DNA of 64,000 nucleotides, taken from the NCBI RefSeq assembly GCF_002282855.1, contig NZ_NRIR01000002.1:379196-443195 (forward strand). Direction: 5' to 3'. Made by a program: the position numbers and the translations under genes. This stretch comes from Paraferrimonas sedimenticola (lineage in GTDB: Bacteria; Pseudomonadota; Gammaproteobacteria; Enterobacterales; Shewanellaceae). The notes under the pieces are model-generated. The model was not told the origin of the DNA. It made no database searches and saw only the letters and a list, made by a program, of their open reading frames with translations. This document shows, piece after piece, positions 8,921-17,166 of this stretch (positions are counted from its first letter, which is position 1; the number at the start of each line of letters is the position of its first letter).

Positions 8921-9685
8921 TCAGTCTGGCTGCGGTTGAGCTTGGTTAAGCGCCATATTGGCCACCAGTGAAACTAGCGCTAAACAAACGACTATGGTTG
9001 CGCCAGCTGGCAAATCAAACCAAGCAGAACAGGATAAGCCCAAGGCGAATGCCGCTAGACCAATTAGGTAGCCGAACACTATGGCTTTGCGCTTAGCCAT
9101 TACTGCTAAGGCAGGCATGATCAAGCAGCTGAACACCAGATACACTCCGACGAGTTCGACTGAAAGCGTAATAATCAGAGCAAACAAGGGATAAAAGGCG
9201 CGACCACTGAGCCATTGGGGGTGTTGCCATATGGCCAACAACACCAACGTGCTAACGCCAGCCGGTAAAGCCAGTTGGGACCAGGTCAGCCAAAGGATCT
9301 GTCCGTTGAGTAGCTGCTTAATCAGCTCAGCACCATGAGGGTCATGGGCCACAACCAACAAGGCGCTGACCGCCGCAAGTACGTATAGACAGCCGATTAA
9401 AGCTTCGAGTTTTTGCGGCTGGCGTTTTTCTATCGCGGCTATCAGACTCGCCGCGAGTAAAGCACATATCAAAGGCAGTAAAAGATTGGCAAAGGGCAAG
9501 TGCTCAAGTTCATGACTGACATGCACCAACAGGCTGCCCAATGCGGCCACCTGAGCAATCGCAAGATCAATGAAAATGATCCCGCGTTTTAGCACTTGCT
9601 GGCCCAGCGGTACGTGAGTGGCAATCACCAAAATACCGGCGGCGAACGCCGGTAACAACAGGGTGAGCAGTTCCCAGTCCATCAT
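8921..9685 (-). CDS. ZnuB-like metal ABC transporter permease
   Basis: A 254-residue ABC-3 family permease with about eight hydrophobic helices, the type that imports Zn2+ or Mn2+. Typical segments are GQQVLKRGIIFIDLAIAQVAALG near the N-terminus and VELVGVYLVFSCLIMPALAV near residue 180. Its ATG directly follows the TAA of the binding-protein gene. The neighbours (binding protein, His-rich outer-membrane protein, small His/Cys protein) point to zinc. No ATP-binding subunit is encoded in the operon, so the energising partner must come from elsewhere. Confidence 0.85.
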   Translation of the reverse strand: MMDWELLTLLLPAFAAGILVIATHVPLGQQVLKRGIIFIDLAIAQVAALGSLLVHVSHELEHLPFANLLLPLICALLAASLIAAIEKRQPQKLEALIGCLYVLAAVSALLVVAHDPHGAELIKQLLNGQILWLTWSQLALPAGVSTLVLLAIWQHPQWLSGRAFYPLFALIITLSVELVGVYLVFSCLIMPALAVMAKRKAIVFGYLIGLAAFALGLSCSAWFDLPAGATIVVCLALVSLVANMALNQAQPQPD

Positions 9686-10588
9686 TTATTCCACCGCTAA
9701 TAGCGAATCGATGACAGTGTCATACAAGTCGAACAAATCATTAATGCCATCCTTTTCGCTGACCGACATAGGTAGGATCAGTAAAGGCACTTGAGTGCGA
9801 CTCGACAGCCACTCGCCACCTCTAGGATCTTGATAACCCGTGACCAAAATGGCCATTGGTTGCTGCTCCTTGGCGATGTTCACCAATTTGGCTAAATGGC
9901 TGCTACTCGGCGGTAGGCCAGGTTTAGGCTCCAGATCTCCCACTTGTTGCATGCCTAGCCAGTGATACAGATAGCGGAAGCTAGAATGATAAGCGATGAC
10001 CTTGGTGCCTTTTAGCGGTGCCGCTTTTTGCTCCCAAGTGCTAATCGCACTTTGCCACTTCTGCTCAAATCGCTGCAAGTTGGCCTGGTAACTGGCGCTA
10101 TTATCCGGGTCGGTTTGAGCCAAGGCTTGGCTGACTCCCTTGGCTACTTGCAATAGACGATAGGGGTCAAAGTGCATGTGCGGGTTGCCGTCGGCGTGGA
10201 CGTCGCCATCAAAGCGACTGACCGAATCGCGCTGATCCAGATTGTCGATAAAGTCCGAGGCGAATAACATGCCATCACCACCAGGACGCATTTTGGCGTT
10301 GTTGGCTTTCATCTGTAGCATTGGCAGCCAACCCACTTCTAAATCAGCACCGGCGCACAGAGCGAGGTCGGCGCGTCGAAGCTTACTGATTAGACTGGGG
10401 CGAGCCTGAACCTGGTGAGGGTCTTGTTTGGCGGTTGTCGCTGAATAAACGTTCGCTTCTGGAGCAAGCTCTTTAAACAGCGCGGCGTATTCTGGTTCGC
10501 AAGCGAACAGGTTGAGTTGCGCGAGTGCTGAGCCTGAAAACAGGCTCAGCAGCAGGGCAAACAGTGGCTTAGAATTGATGCGCACCAT
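9686..10588 (-). CDS. ZnuA-like periplasmic metal-binding protein
   Basis: A 300-residue ABC substrate-binding protein of the cluster 9 (Zn/Mn) type. The signal peptide ends near SGSALA (residue 23). Candidate metal ligands are the His of KQDPHQVQ, the His residues of NPHMHFDPY and the His of AYHSSFRYLYHWLG. The His/Asp-rich loop of classical ZnuA is short here (DGDVHADGNPHMHFD). It has a strong AGGAG ribosome-binding site and starts 20 bp inside the preceding outer-membrane protein gene. The operon setting favours zinc as ligand. Confidence 0.85.
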   Translation of the reverse strand: MVRINSKPLFALLLSLFSGSALAQLNLFACEPEYAALFKELAPEANVYSATTAKQDPHQVQARPSLISKLRRADLALCAGADLEVGWLPMLQMKANNAKMRPGGDGMLFASDFIDNLDQRDSVSRFDGDVHADGNPHMHFDPYRLLQVAKGVSQALAQTDPDNSASYQANLQRFEQKWQSAISTWEQKAAPLKGTKVIAYHSSFRYLYHWLGMQQVGDLEPKPGLPPSSSHLAKLVNIAKEQQPMAILVTGYQDPRGGEWLSSRTQVPLLILPMSVSEKDGINDLFDLYDTVIDSLLAVE

Positions 10589-11846
10589 GAGCTCCTAAGG
10601 TCATTACGTATTGAAGGGTAAAAACTTTGTCATTGTTAAAGCCTTCAAAGTTTGTACCCTTTTGATGGGTGTATTGGAAGCGCACTACTGAGAAGTGGCT
10701 TGGGTGCCAGTTCAGTGCAATGTCGGTTTCTTTCAATTGCTGCTTGTCCAAGTGGTCGCCGTGGATTTCGTAGGCATCTACTTGACCGTAACGCAAGCCT
10801 GCAGACCAGCTAGGGGTGAATTGGTAAACCGCAGAAGCGTACCAGCCTTTGTGGTTCTTCTTGCTGTTATCACCGTGCTCATCATGATGCTCGTCACCGT
10901 GCTCTTCGTGCTCTTCCTCTTCATGGTGCTCTTCTTCATGGCCTTTCTTAACGATATCGTTAATTTGGAAGTACTCGCCAGAAAGAGTCAGGTGGTTGTA
11001 CTTGTAGTTACCCCCTGGAGCCCACTTGAATACTGCGTCGATGACGGCCATGTTTTCACCTGTGTAGGCAGCACTGTGGCTGTGGTCATGCTCGTCATGT
11101 TCACCATCGAGCTCCATTTCTTCGTCGTGGTGCTCTTCAAGCATGCGTGCGCCGTTCTTGTTGTAGAGGTAGTTCAAACCAATACGCCAAGATGAGCTCT
11201 CACCAATGTCGCCACCGATTTTGGTGTAGGCAGTGAATACAGGCACTTTGCTCTTGCTGGAGCTGTGCTCTTCTTCATGCTCGTGATCGTGGTCAGTTTC
11301 TGGTGTTAGCGGACGACCAGAGAAACCCTCGGCACCCAGTACCCAGTAGGTTTCAGTCGGTGCAACCCAGTTTAAGCGAGCGCCGTCGTCGTAGTAGTGA
11401 TTACCTAGGAAAGCGCGGTACGCAATAGGACGCTCAGCGAAGCTATCTGTGTGCTTGTGCAGTGGGTTCAGGTAGCCGATGTCTGAAAGAAAACGACCGC
11501 CGCGAATTGAGAAGCCAGCCGGCATCGCCAGGGTTTGAATGAAGGCTTCTTCAATGTTTAGTTCGGTCGAACCGTCGTGGGTTTCCAGTACAGTAGTGAA
11601 CTTACCGTAGAACTTATCGTCAATCGCCGCCGAAATTGCCAATTCGTTGTGGCCCAAATTAAAGCCTTCTGAATGCTCGCCCAGAGCGCGCACACCGTCT
11701 TGGTAATAGGCGTCAAGTACAACGCTGACGTTAGGGTTGGTTAGATTGCCCTTAGGGGTCTTGTTGGCAACAGGGTTTTCAGCAAAGGCAGCACCGCTGG
11801 CCAGTACAGAAGCAATGGCTGCAGTCAAAGCAGTTACACGTAGCAT
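10569..11846 (-). CDS. His/Glu-rich outer-membrane beta-barrel, probable zinc-uptake porin
   Basis: A 425-residue protein with signal peptide (cleavage near GAAFA/EN) and a C-terminal phenylalanine typical of outer-membrane barrels. Beta-strand segments alternate with three loops very rich in His, Glu and Asp (about residues 186-200, 238-262 and 305-330, for example HEEEHHEEEEHEEHGDEHHD). I see no TonB box or plug domain, so a porin-like channel that concentrates divalent metal at the surface is more likely than a TonB receptor. It is the first large gene of the zinc operon, with GGAG about 9 nt before the ATG. Function is inferred from composition and context. Confidence 0.75.
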   Translation of the reverse strand: MLRVTALTAAIASVLASGAAFAENPVANKTPKGNLTNPNVSVVLDAYYQDGVRALGEHSEGFNLGHNELAISAAIDDKFYGKFTTVLETHDGSTELNIEEAFIQTLAMPAGFSIRGGRFLSDIGYLNPLHKHTDSFAERPIAYRAFLGNHYYDDGARLNWVAPTETYWVLGAEGFSGRPLTPETDHDHEHEEEHSSSKSKVPVFTAYTKIGGDIGESSSWRIGLNYLYNKNGARMLEEHHDEEMELDGEHDEHDHSHSAAYTGENMAVIDAVFKWAPGGNYKYNHLTLSGEYFQINDIVKKGHEEEHHEEEEHEEHGDEHHDEHGDNSKKNHKGWYASAVYQFTPSWSAGLRYGQVDAYEIHGDHLDKQQLKETDIALNWHPSHFSVVRFQYTHQKGTNFEGFNNDKVFTLQYVMTLGAHGAHQF

Positions 11847-11933
11847 GGATCAATTCTCCAATTAAATTGCATAGAAACTCACTGCAAAACGCAGCGATAA
11901 AGTAGGTTTAATAGTTATGGGAGTCGAAGCGGC

Positions 11934-12221
11934 CTAGGCCACAGGGGGAGCGCGAATGGCAGTGAAAGACTCAAATGCGCTATCGCGAAATGCAAATTTG
12001 GATTGAAAAAAGTCAGTTACGATTTGGGACGAAACAAATTCGTCAGTGGGAGTGATATCTAGGTGGTCTATGTGGGCTTTGTGGCAGCAGCTTTCGCAGC
12101 GCTCAACCACTGGGTGCCAATCATCGAGGTCGTGCTGATGAGCGATCGCCGATTGAGCCTGTACCAGAAAGGACAGAGAAAGCAGTAACGCTAAGCCGAT
12201 TTGCTGGAGCTTGTTAACCAC
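11934..12221 (-). CDS. Small secreted His/Cys protein of the zinc operon
   Basis: A 95-residue exported protein starting at GTG 12221. The signal peptide ends near QSAIA (residue 27). The mature part begins HQHDLDDWHP and contains CESCCHKAHIDH, a dense set of Cys and His that could bind zinc. The C-terminus RAPPVA resembles the RAPP ending seen in small metal-associated proteins of the DUF2946/CopL kind. It precedes the His-rich barrel and is probably a periplasmic zinc chaperone or metal-responsive accessory. A promoter lies directly upstream. Confidence 0.6.
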   Translation of the reverse strand: MVNKLQQIGLALLLSLSFLVQAQSAIAHQHDLDDWHPVVERCESCCHKAHIDHLDITPTDEFVSSQIVTDFFQSKFAFRDSAFESFTAIRAPPVA

Positions 12222-12254
12222 TTGAGACTCAAGGTGTTGACCGAATGAGGCTCA

Positions 12255-12283
12255 AGTGTACTTCAGCTGTTAATGTGACTCAA
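12255..12283 (-). promoter_or_regulatory. Promoter of the zinc-uptake operon
   Basis: On the minus strand TTGAGT (-35, 12278-12283) and TACACT (-10, 12255-12260) have an ideal 17-bp spacer. Three CTCAAG motifs occur between 12228 and 12285, one of them within the palindrome CTTGAGACTCAAG at 12221-12233. I could not recognise a canonical Zur box, though zinc repression would be expected. Confidence 0.5.
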
Positions 12284-12289
12284 GGCTTG

Positions 12290-12739
12290 TTATGGGTTTG
12301 TGATGGCTTGCTGGATGGATTCGGCTAACGCGATTAAACCATTGGCTCTAGAGGGACTTAGGTGATTTTCCAGTTGATGGCGCTGCATCCAATCGGCGAG
12401 TGTAGTTTCGCTTTGGTTCGATGGTTCCTGACTTTCCAGCGCGCAAAGCATAAGTCCCATCAAGCCGCGAATGATGCGTGCGTCGGCGTCTAGTATGAAA
12501 TGGTGCTCGCCGGCTATCAACTTGTGGTGCATCCAGGCCTGGCTTTCGCAGCCTTCAACCAGTGCCGAGTCAGTGCGCCACTCAGGTTGGCATTTGGGCA
12601 GCGCCTTACCGGCCATCAAGATAGCCCGGTATTTATCTTGCCAGTTACTGGCTGAGTCGAGTGCCGCTAACCATTGGAGTTGGCTTTCGTGCAAGGCTTG
12701 CTTGAATTGCAGAAAATCCTGCTCGGTGGGACTAACCAT
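12290..12739 (-). CDS. csdE: SufE-like sulfur acceptor CsdE
   Basis: A 149-residue SufE/CsdE-fold protein that accepts persulfide sulfur from its cysteine desulfurase. The acceptor cysteine is in VEGCESQAW (about residue 64), and IIRGLMGLMLCALE is typical. The 5' end overlaps the 3' end of the desulfurase gene by 8 bp, so the pair is coupled and probably interacts. CsdE is preferred over SufE because the rest of the suf operon is absent and the sequence NWQDKYRAILMAGKALP resembles CsdE. Confidence 0.88.
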   Translation of the reverse strand: MVSPTEQDFLQFKQALHESQLQWLAALDSASNWQDKYRAILMAGKALPKCQPEWRTDSALVEGCESQAWMHHKLIAGEHHFILDADARIIRGLMGLMLCALESQEPSNQSETTLADWMQRHQLENHLSPSRANGLIALAESIQQAITNP

Positions 12740-13931
12740 GCAGTAACTCCTTGGCTTGTGCTAGCGCGTCGAGGGCTAACTCAATATCGCTTTGGTCGTT
12801 GTACAGAGCGACGGATAAACGGCAACTACCCGCGAGCCCTAAATGCGACATTAACGGCATGGCACAGTGATGCCCGCAGCGCACAGCCACCTGCTGCTGG
12901 TCTAACAATATGCCTATGTCCTGATGGTGCTCACCGGCTAGGTTGAACGCCAGCGCGCCGTGGCAGTTGTTGGGATCGCCGTAACTGGTAAAGCCTAAAC
13001 GCTGCAATCCCTGTCGTGCCGTTGTTAGCAACTGGCTCTCTTGTTTGGCAATCGCCTCTCTATCTAGGCCCTGTAAAAACTCAACTGCCGCCCCTAAGCC
13101 AATGACTTCAGCGATGGGTGGCGTTCCGGCCTCTAGGCGGTTGGGGAGCTTGGTGAAGCTCGAACCCTGCCAGCTCACTTGCTTGATCATCTCGCCGCCG
13201 GTCATCAAGGGCTGAAGCATCTCGAGGGCGGCTAAGGTGCCAGTCAATATCCCAACGCCGGTAGGACCGTACATCTTGTGCCCAGAGAATACGTAAAAGT
13301 CACAGCCCAAGGCCTCCACGTCAACGGGCAGGTGAGCGACAGCCTGCGCTCCATCGACCAAGGTCATGGCACCCGCGCGTTTGGCCATCGGAATGAGTTT
13401 GGCCAGAGGATTGTGATGACCCAATACGTTGGAGACGTGATTCAGTGCCACCAACTTGGGTTTGTTACTCAACGCCTGCTGATAGGCATTTAAGTCAATG
13501 CGCCCGAGTTCGTCTAGCACGATCGGCTCAATAATCGCGCCGCGCGATTTGGCCAGCTCCTGCCATGGCACTATGTTAGCGTGGTGAGCCGCGCCATCCA
13601 CCAAAATGCGATCACCGGACTGAAAGGTGTGAGCCAAGCCGTGAGCGACCTGGTTAACCGCGTGGGTGGTGCCGTGACAAAAGATGATTTGAGCTGCTGA
13701 GCTAACGCCGACAAACTCGGCGATGCGCGCTCGAGCCCCTTCATAAGCTTTGGTGGCCTTAACTGACAGCGCGTGGGCGCCGCGATGCACATTGGCGTTT
13801 TGGTGTTGATAGAACGCCTGCATGGCATCGAGCACGACTTGCGGCTTTTGAGTGGTCGCCGCGCTGTCGAGATACACCAGCGAATTGTCGGGGCCTGAGA
13901 GGGCCGGGAATAGAGCTTTGAGAGGTTGCAT
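12732..13931 (-). CDS. csdA: Group II cysteine desulfurase (CsdA/SufS type)
   Basis: A PLP-dependent enzyme that mobilises sulfur from cysteine as a persulfide. I place the start at ATG 13931, giving 399 residues; an in-frame TTG at 13952 would add seven residues without a ribosome-binding site. The PLP lysine is in FSGHKMYGPTG and the catalytic cysteine loop is RCGHHCAMPLM, which is closer to SufS than to E. coli CsdA. The CsdE partner downstream supports the csdA label, but csdA versus sufS cannot be settled from this window. Confidence 0.88.
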   Translation of the reverse strand: MQPLKALFPALSGPDNSLVYLDSAATTQKPQVVLDAMQAFYQHQNANVHRGAHALSVKATKAYEGARARIAEFVGVSSAAQIIFCHGTTHAVNQVAHGLAHTFQSGDRILVDGAAHHANIVPWQELAKSRGAIIEPIVLDELGRIDLNAYQQALSNKPKLVALNHVSNVLGHHNPLAKLIPMAKRAGAMTLVDGAQAVAHLPVDVEALGCDFYVFSGHKMYGPTGVGILTGTLAALEMLQPLMTGGEMIKQVSWQGSSFTKLPNRLEAGTPPIAEVIGLGAAVEFLQGLDREAIAKQESQLLTTARQGLQRLGFTSYGDPNNCHGALAFNLAGEHHQDIGILLDQQQVAVRCGHHCAMPLMSHLGLAGSCRLSVALYNDQSDIELALDALAQAKELLHG

Positions 13932-14031
13932 ACTCACGCAGGGGAACGCCAAAACAAAGGGGTTTCAATAGAATAGCGTTGATCCTGCGTGAAAGCTCGG
14001 TGGAATGCAACCAAGCTTGTGCTTGCGCCGC

Positions 14032-15072
14032 TTAGGGGCAGGGTATTCTGTATTTGTCGCCGAGGACCAAAATCTGTTGCAGCATGCTATCGGGCAACAC
14101 CAGTTGCGCCGAGTCCAGATTGGCTTGCAGCTGCTCGAGGTTGGTTGCACCTATGATATTCGAACCAACGAAGCTTTGTTGATTGACAAAGGTCAGCGCC
14201 ATTTGCGCCGGATCCCAGCCGTTGTCCCGCGCCAATTGTACGTATTCTTTGGTGGCGTTTATGGCACTGTCGGTTTTGGTGTAACGCACAAAGCGCTCAA
14301 ACAAGCTCAAACGCGCACCAGCCGGCTTGGCACCGTCTAAGTACTTGCCGGTCAAAGTGCCAAATGCCAGCGGCGAATAGGCCAATAAAGGCAAGTCTTC
14401 TTGAAGCGCTATCTCGCTCAGGCCAATTTCAAAACTGCGGTTGAGCAAATTGTAGGGGTTTTGAATTGAGACGATCCTGGGCAGCTCGTGTACCTGAGCC
14501 AGCTGCAAGTACTTCATCGCTCCCCAAGGGGTTTCGTTGGAGATCCCCAAATAACGCACCTTGCCTTGTTTGACCAAGTCGGCCAAGGCGCTCAAGGTTT
14601 CCAAAATCGGGGTTTGGTCGCTGGCACTGCCGCTTTGATGGTACAACTCGCCAAATCTGGGGGCGCTGCGATCGGGCCAATGGACCTGATACAAGTCGAT
14701 GACGTCAGTTTTTAACCGGCGCAGCGAGTCGTCGCAAGCCTGATGGATTGAATTCCAGTTGAGGTGCATGTCGGGGCGAATGTAATCCACACCGCCTGGT
14801 GCGGCCACTTTGGTGGCCACCACCCAATCGTTGCGGTTGCCCTTTTGTTGGAAGTAGTTACCCAGAATGGTTTCAGTGTCGCCTTGGGTTTCTGGGGTGG
14901 GCGGTACCGGATACATCTCAGCGGTGTCGACAAAATTGACGCCCGCTGAGTGGGCCAAGTCCAGTTGGGCAAAGGCTTCAGCCTGTGAGTTTTGCTGTCC
15001 CCATGTCATGCTTCCCAAGCAAATCGATGAGACTTCTAAATTTGATCGGCCTAACTGACGCATTGGCATCAT
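14032..15072 (-). CDS. tas: Aldo/keto reductase Tas
   Basis: A 346-residue NADPH-dependent aldo/keto reductase. The segment CLGSMTWGQQNSQAEAF and the insert YPVPPTPETQGDTE match E. coli Tas. The catalytic tetrad is represented by Asp and Tyr of FVDTAEMYPV, Lys of VVATKVA and His of LYQVHWPDR. Three closely spaced ATG codons (15072, 15069, 15063) precede RQLGRS; any could be used. The physiological substrate is unknown; Tas complements a tyrosine auxotroph in E. coli. Confidence 0.88.
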   Translation of the reverse strand: MMPMRQLGRSNLEVSSICLGSMTWGQQNSQAEAFAQLDLAHSAGVNFVDTAEMYPVPPTPETQGDTETILGNYFQQKGNRNDWVVATKVAAPGGVDYIRPDMHLNWNSIHQACDDSLRRLKTDVIDLYQVHWPDRSAPRFGELYHQSGSASDQTPILETLSALADLVKQGKVRYLGISNETPWGAMKYLQLAQVHELPRIVSIQNPYNLLNRSFEIGLSEIALQEDLPLLAYSPLAFGTLTGKYLDGAKPAGARLSLFERFVRYTKTDSAINATKEYVQLARDNGWDPAQMALTFVNQQSFVGSNIIGATNLEQLQANLDSAQLVLPDSMLQQILVLGDKYRIPCP

Positions 15073-15150
15073 AGCGCTACCCTAAAAAATGTAAGCTTTT
15101 GGCTAATGTATCTAAGCTAAGGTAGGCTCGCTAGCCTTTCTCGTAAAGTG

Positions 15151-15693
15151 TTAGTACAGCTCGGGGTTTATAAATGGCGCCATGGCCATCAACAAGGCTT
15201 GCTGATAGACGCTTTGACGGCTGGTTTGCCCTTGGGTTAACACGCCGATAGCGCCGCCTTTTTGCTTGATATTGTGGTCGTTAAACAGTTTGTCCATCAC
15301 ATCGCCAAGCTCTTCACCTTGAGTCAAAGCGTCAAAGGCGACCTGGGGCAGTGGTAGGGCACTGGTGCGAGTGCAACTGACGCGCTCACCTTTGGCCACC
15401 GCGATATAGGCAAAGGTGCAAGCTTGGCCGTCGAGCACATCCACACCGCCTTCCATTGCCACCGTGTAGTCTACCCCTGGTGCCGCTTGTTGCAGCGCTT
15501 CGATGCGGTTGAGGGCACCTTGGCGAGTTTCCGCTTGGTCCATGGGTTGATCGCTGACACCGGATTCGGTGGCGAGCCCTTGGCAGTGCAGCACACTGTC
15601 AGGAAACAACTGGCGAAACGCTTGCTCGGCTGCGGCGATTTTAACTGGGTTAAGCGAGGCGACTCTAATGGTCAGGATCGGCTGTTGCGACAT
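15151..15693 (-). CDS. yjjX: Inosine/xanthosine triphosphatase YjjX
   Basis: A 180-residue house-cleaning nucleotidase of the YjjX/NTPase 1 family, which hydrolyses non-canonical ITP and XTP. Family motifs are RVASLNPVK at the N-terminus, ATESGVSDQPM and DYTVAMEGGV, then GGAIGVLTQGQTSR near the C-terminus. The length matches the family. It is a monocistronic-looking gene in a run of minus-strand housekeeping genes. Confidence 0.92.
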   Translation of the reverse strand: MSQQPILTIRVASLNPVKIAAAEQAFRQLFPDSVLHCQGLATESGVSDQPMDQAETRQGALNRIEALQQAAPGVDYTVAMEGGVDVLDGQACTFAYIAVAKGERVSCTRTSALPLPQVAFDALTQGEELGDVMDKLFNDHNIKQKGGAIGVLTQGQTSRQSVYQQALLMAMAPFINPELY

Positions 15694-15763
15694 AGTATGA
15701 AGGTGACACCTTGTATCAAAATTTCTGGATTGTATGAGCTTGATTTAGCCCCAAACTTGCGCT

Positions 15764-15795
15764 GCTCGCAAAACCGACAGTAGGTTTTTGCGAGC
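15764..15795. terminator. Long hairpin between yjjX and the acetyltransferase gene
   Basis: GCTCGCAAAACC (15764-15775) pairs with GGTTTTTGCGAGC (15783-15795) with one bulged base and a seven-base loop. It follows the acetyltransferase gene on the minus strand. It lacks a distal T-run, so it could be a terminator or a transcript-stabilising stem. Confidence 0.4.
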
Positions 15796-15808
15796 CGGAT
15801 CCTAATTC

Positions 15809-16261
15809 TTAGCTAAGGTCCGACTTCTGTTCGTACATCAGGTATTGGCAAGGCTCCATGCCCAGTGCTTGATAGGTTTGTTGTGCGGCAAGATTGTCCC
15901 GCTCTACGTACAGTCTAAAGCTGGCGGCTTGCGATTGTGCCAGCTGTTTCACTTGGTCGTAGAGGGCGCGATAGATTCCTTGTCGTCTGGCTTGAGGTGC
16001 CACGTAAACGCTTTGGATCCACCAATAGTCTTTGGCCTGCCAGTCACTCCACTCAAAGGTGACCATTAGCGAGCCTAGTACTTGGCTGTCGCGCTGGGCC
16101 ACCAAATAAAAGCCTCGCTGAGGTTCGTTGAGCAGAGTGCCAACCCCTTTCTCCAATACCTCAGTGGGTAGTTGGCGGCCTTCGGTCTCTGCGGCCATGG
16201 CCTGATTGAAAGCAACAAGTGCGGCGAGGTCTTTTGGGGTAGCAGGACGGACAGTAAGCAT
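15809..16261 (-). CDS. GNAT-family N-acetyltransferase
   Basis: A 150-residue GNAT acetyltransferase, starting at ATG 16261 (MLTVRPATPKDLAALVAFN, the usual GNAT N-terminus). An upstream in-frame ATG at 16300 would add 13 residues unlike the family. The acetyl-CoA-binding motif A is VYVAPQARRQGIYRALYDQV, where Q/RxxG(I) is slightly relaxed, and motif B follows in LYVERDNLAAQQTYQALGM. The substrate is unknown. Confidence 0.85.
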   Translation of the reverse strand: MLTVRPATPKDLAALVAFNQAMAAETEGRQLPTEVLEKGVGTLLNEPQRGFYLVAQRDSQVLGSLMVTFEWSDWQAKDYWWIQSVYVAPQARRQGIYRALYDQVKQLAQSQAASFRLYVERDNLAAQQTYQALGMEPCQYLMYEQKSDLS

Positions 16262-16338
16262 AAAATAATTGGTAAATGACGTTTGCCAGCACTCTATCAC
16301 AGGGCTTTGCTAAACTTAACCCAAGGCAATTTTGGGGT

Positions 16339-16665
16339 ATGCCCGTCATGAAAAAAACGTCTCATCAACGCCGCCATTCAAGTTACTGTAATCACTGCCG
16401 TCAGGTCACTCATCATCGAGGTTTGGAGCACAAGCACAAACTGCATTTACTGTTATCTGTGCTGACTTTGGGGGCCTGGTTATTTGTATGGGCTTACCTG
16501 GTCAGCCAGGCCGGTGAATGCGTTCGCTGTGGGCGCTCGGCGGATCAGGATTGGAGCGATAGAGTGGGCAAGGCGTATTGGGGATTTTTGCTTCGAAGAG
16601 AGCGCCCTCGAGAGCGAGCTAATGCCAATTCAGCACGCTCTGGCAAGGGGCAATTCTTGGCCTAA
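16339..16665 (+). CDS. Small zinc-ribbon membrane protein, unknown
   Basis: A protein of 108 residues from ATG 16339, or 105 from ATG 16348 (MKKTS); neither start has a well-placed ribosome-binding site. It has CNHC early, then HHRGLEHKHKLH, a hydrophobic helix (LLLSVLTLGAWLFVWAYLVS) and CVRC, so four cysteines flank the membrane segment. The C-terminus is basic. A similar pattern occurs in short uncharacterised proteins; I know no function. It lies between divergent and convergent genes. Confidence 0.55.
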   Translation: MPVMKKTSHQRRHSSYCNHCRQVTHHRGLEHKHKLHLLLSVLTLGAWLFVWAYLVSQAGECVRCGRSADQDWSDRVGKAYWGFLLRRERPRERANANSARSGKGQFLA

Positions 16666-16674
16666 AAGGCGAGA

Positions 16675-17094
16675 TTAATCCATTTTGGTCAGGATCATCA
16701 CCACACCTGAGGCTTGATCCAAAAATTCTAGACGACCTTTGTTCATGCGCGCTTGGGTTACTTTTGACAAGGCTTGCATGGTGCGCTGCTCTTGCTCCAT
16801 CAAGGCATCGACGCAGGCTTTCATGGTGGTGCCTGCCGGAGAGATAGTTAGGCTTTCCCCTTGCTGCTGGTAGCTACCAAAGAACTGGTTGCAGCTGGTA
16901 TTGCCGCTGAGTTTACCTTCTTCCTGAAACATCACCTTTGCCGGTGAGTAATCGATAACCGGCATGTCTCCTATGTACTCGATATGCCAATTGCCCTGCA
17001 AATCAAGGGTTTTAGCTTCAGTAGCAGAATCGGATTGGCTGGCGCAACCAAATAAACTGCTGAGTAATAGCGCGGTAATCGTTAGGCGTTTCAT
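16675..17094 (-). CDS. META-domain lipoprotein (HslJ-like)
   Basis: A 139-residue lipoprotein starting at ATG 17094, chosen because it gives a standard lipoprotein signal MKRLTITALLLSSLFGC with lipobox LFGC; the longer frame from 17118 would bury it. The mature part has the META/HslJ fold markers LQGNWHIEYIGDMPVID, KLSGNTSCNQFFGSY and GTTMKACVDALMEQE. The family includes heat-inducible HslJ of E. coli, linked to novobiocin resistance. Asp-free +2 residue (Ala) suggests sorting to the outer membrane. Confidence 0.85.
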   Translation of the reverse strand: MKRLTITALLLSSLFGCASQSDSATEAKTLDLQGNWHIEYIGDMPVIDYSPAKVMFQEEGKLSGNTSCNQFFGSYQQQGESLTISPAGTTMKACVDALMEQEQRTMQALSKVTQARMNKGRLEFLDQASGVVMILTKMD

Positions 17095-17166
17095 TAGTGC
17101 TGGAATCCCAATGGGCAAAGCTAGATAATTTGCTAGTTTAGCGAAAATCGTCGAGTAAGGTTAGCT

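Noticed and set aside
10695-11195. A 166-codon plus-strand frame opposite the His-rich barrel, rich in Val, Leu and Phe
   Set aside because: It is the antisense image of His/Glu codons (CAC and GAG read as GTG and CTC), has no ribosome-binding site and no membrane-protein logic.
12222-12289. A Zur box before the zinc operon
   Set aside because: I looked for the AT-rich palindrome typical of gammaproteobacterial Zur and found none that is convincing; only CTCAAG repeats are present.
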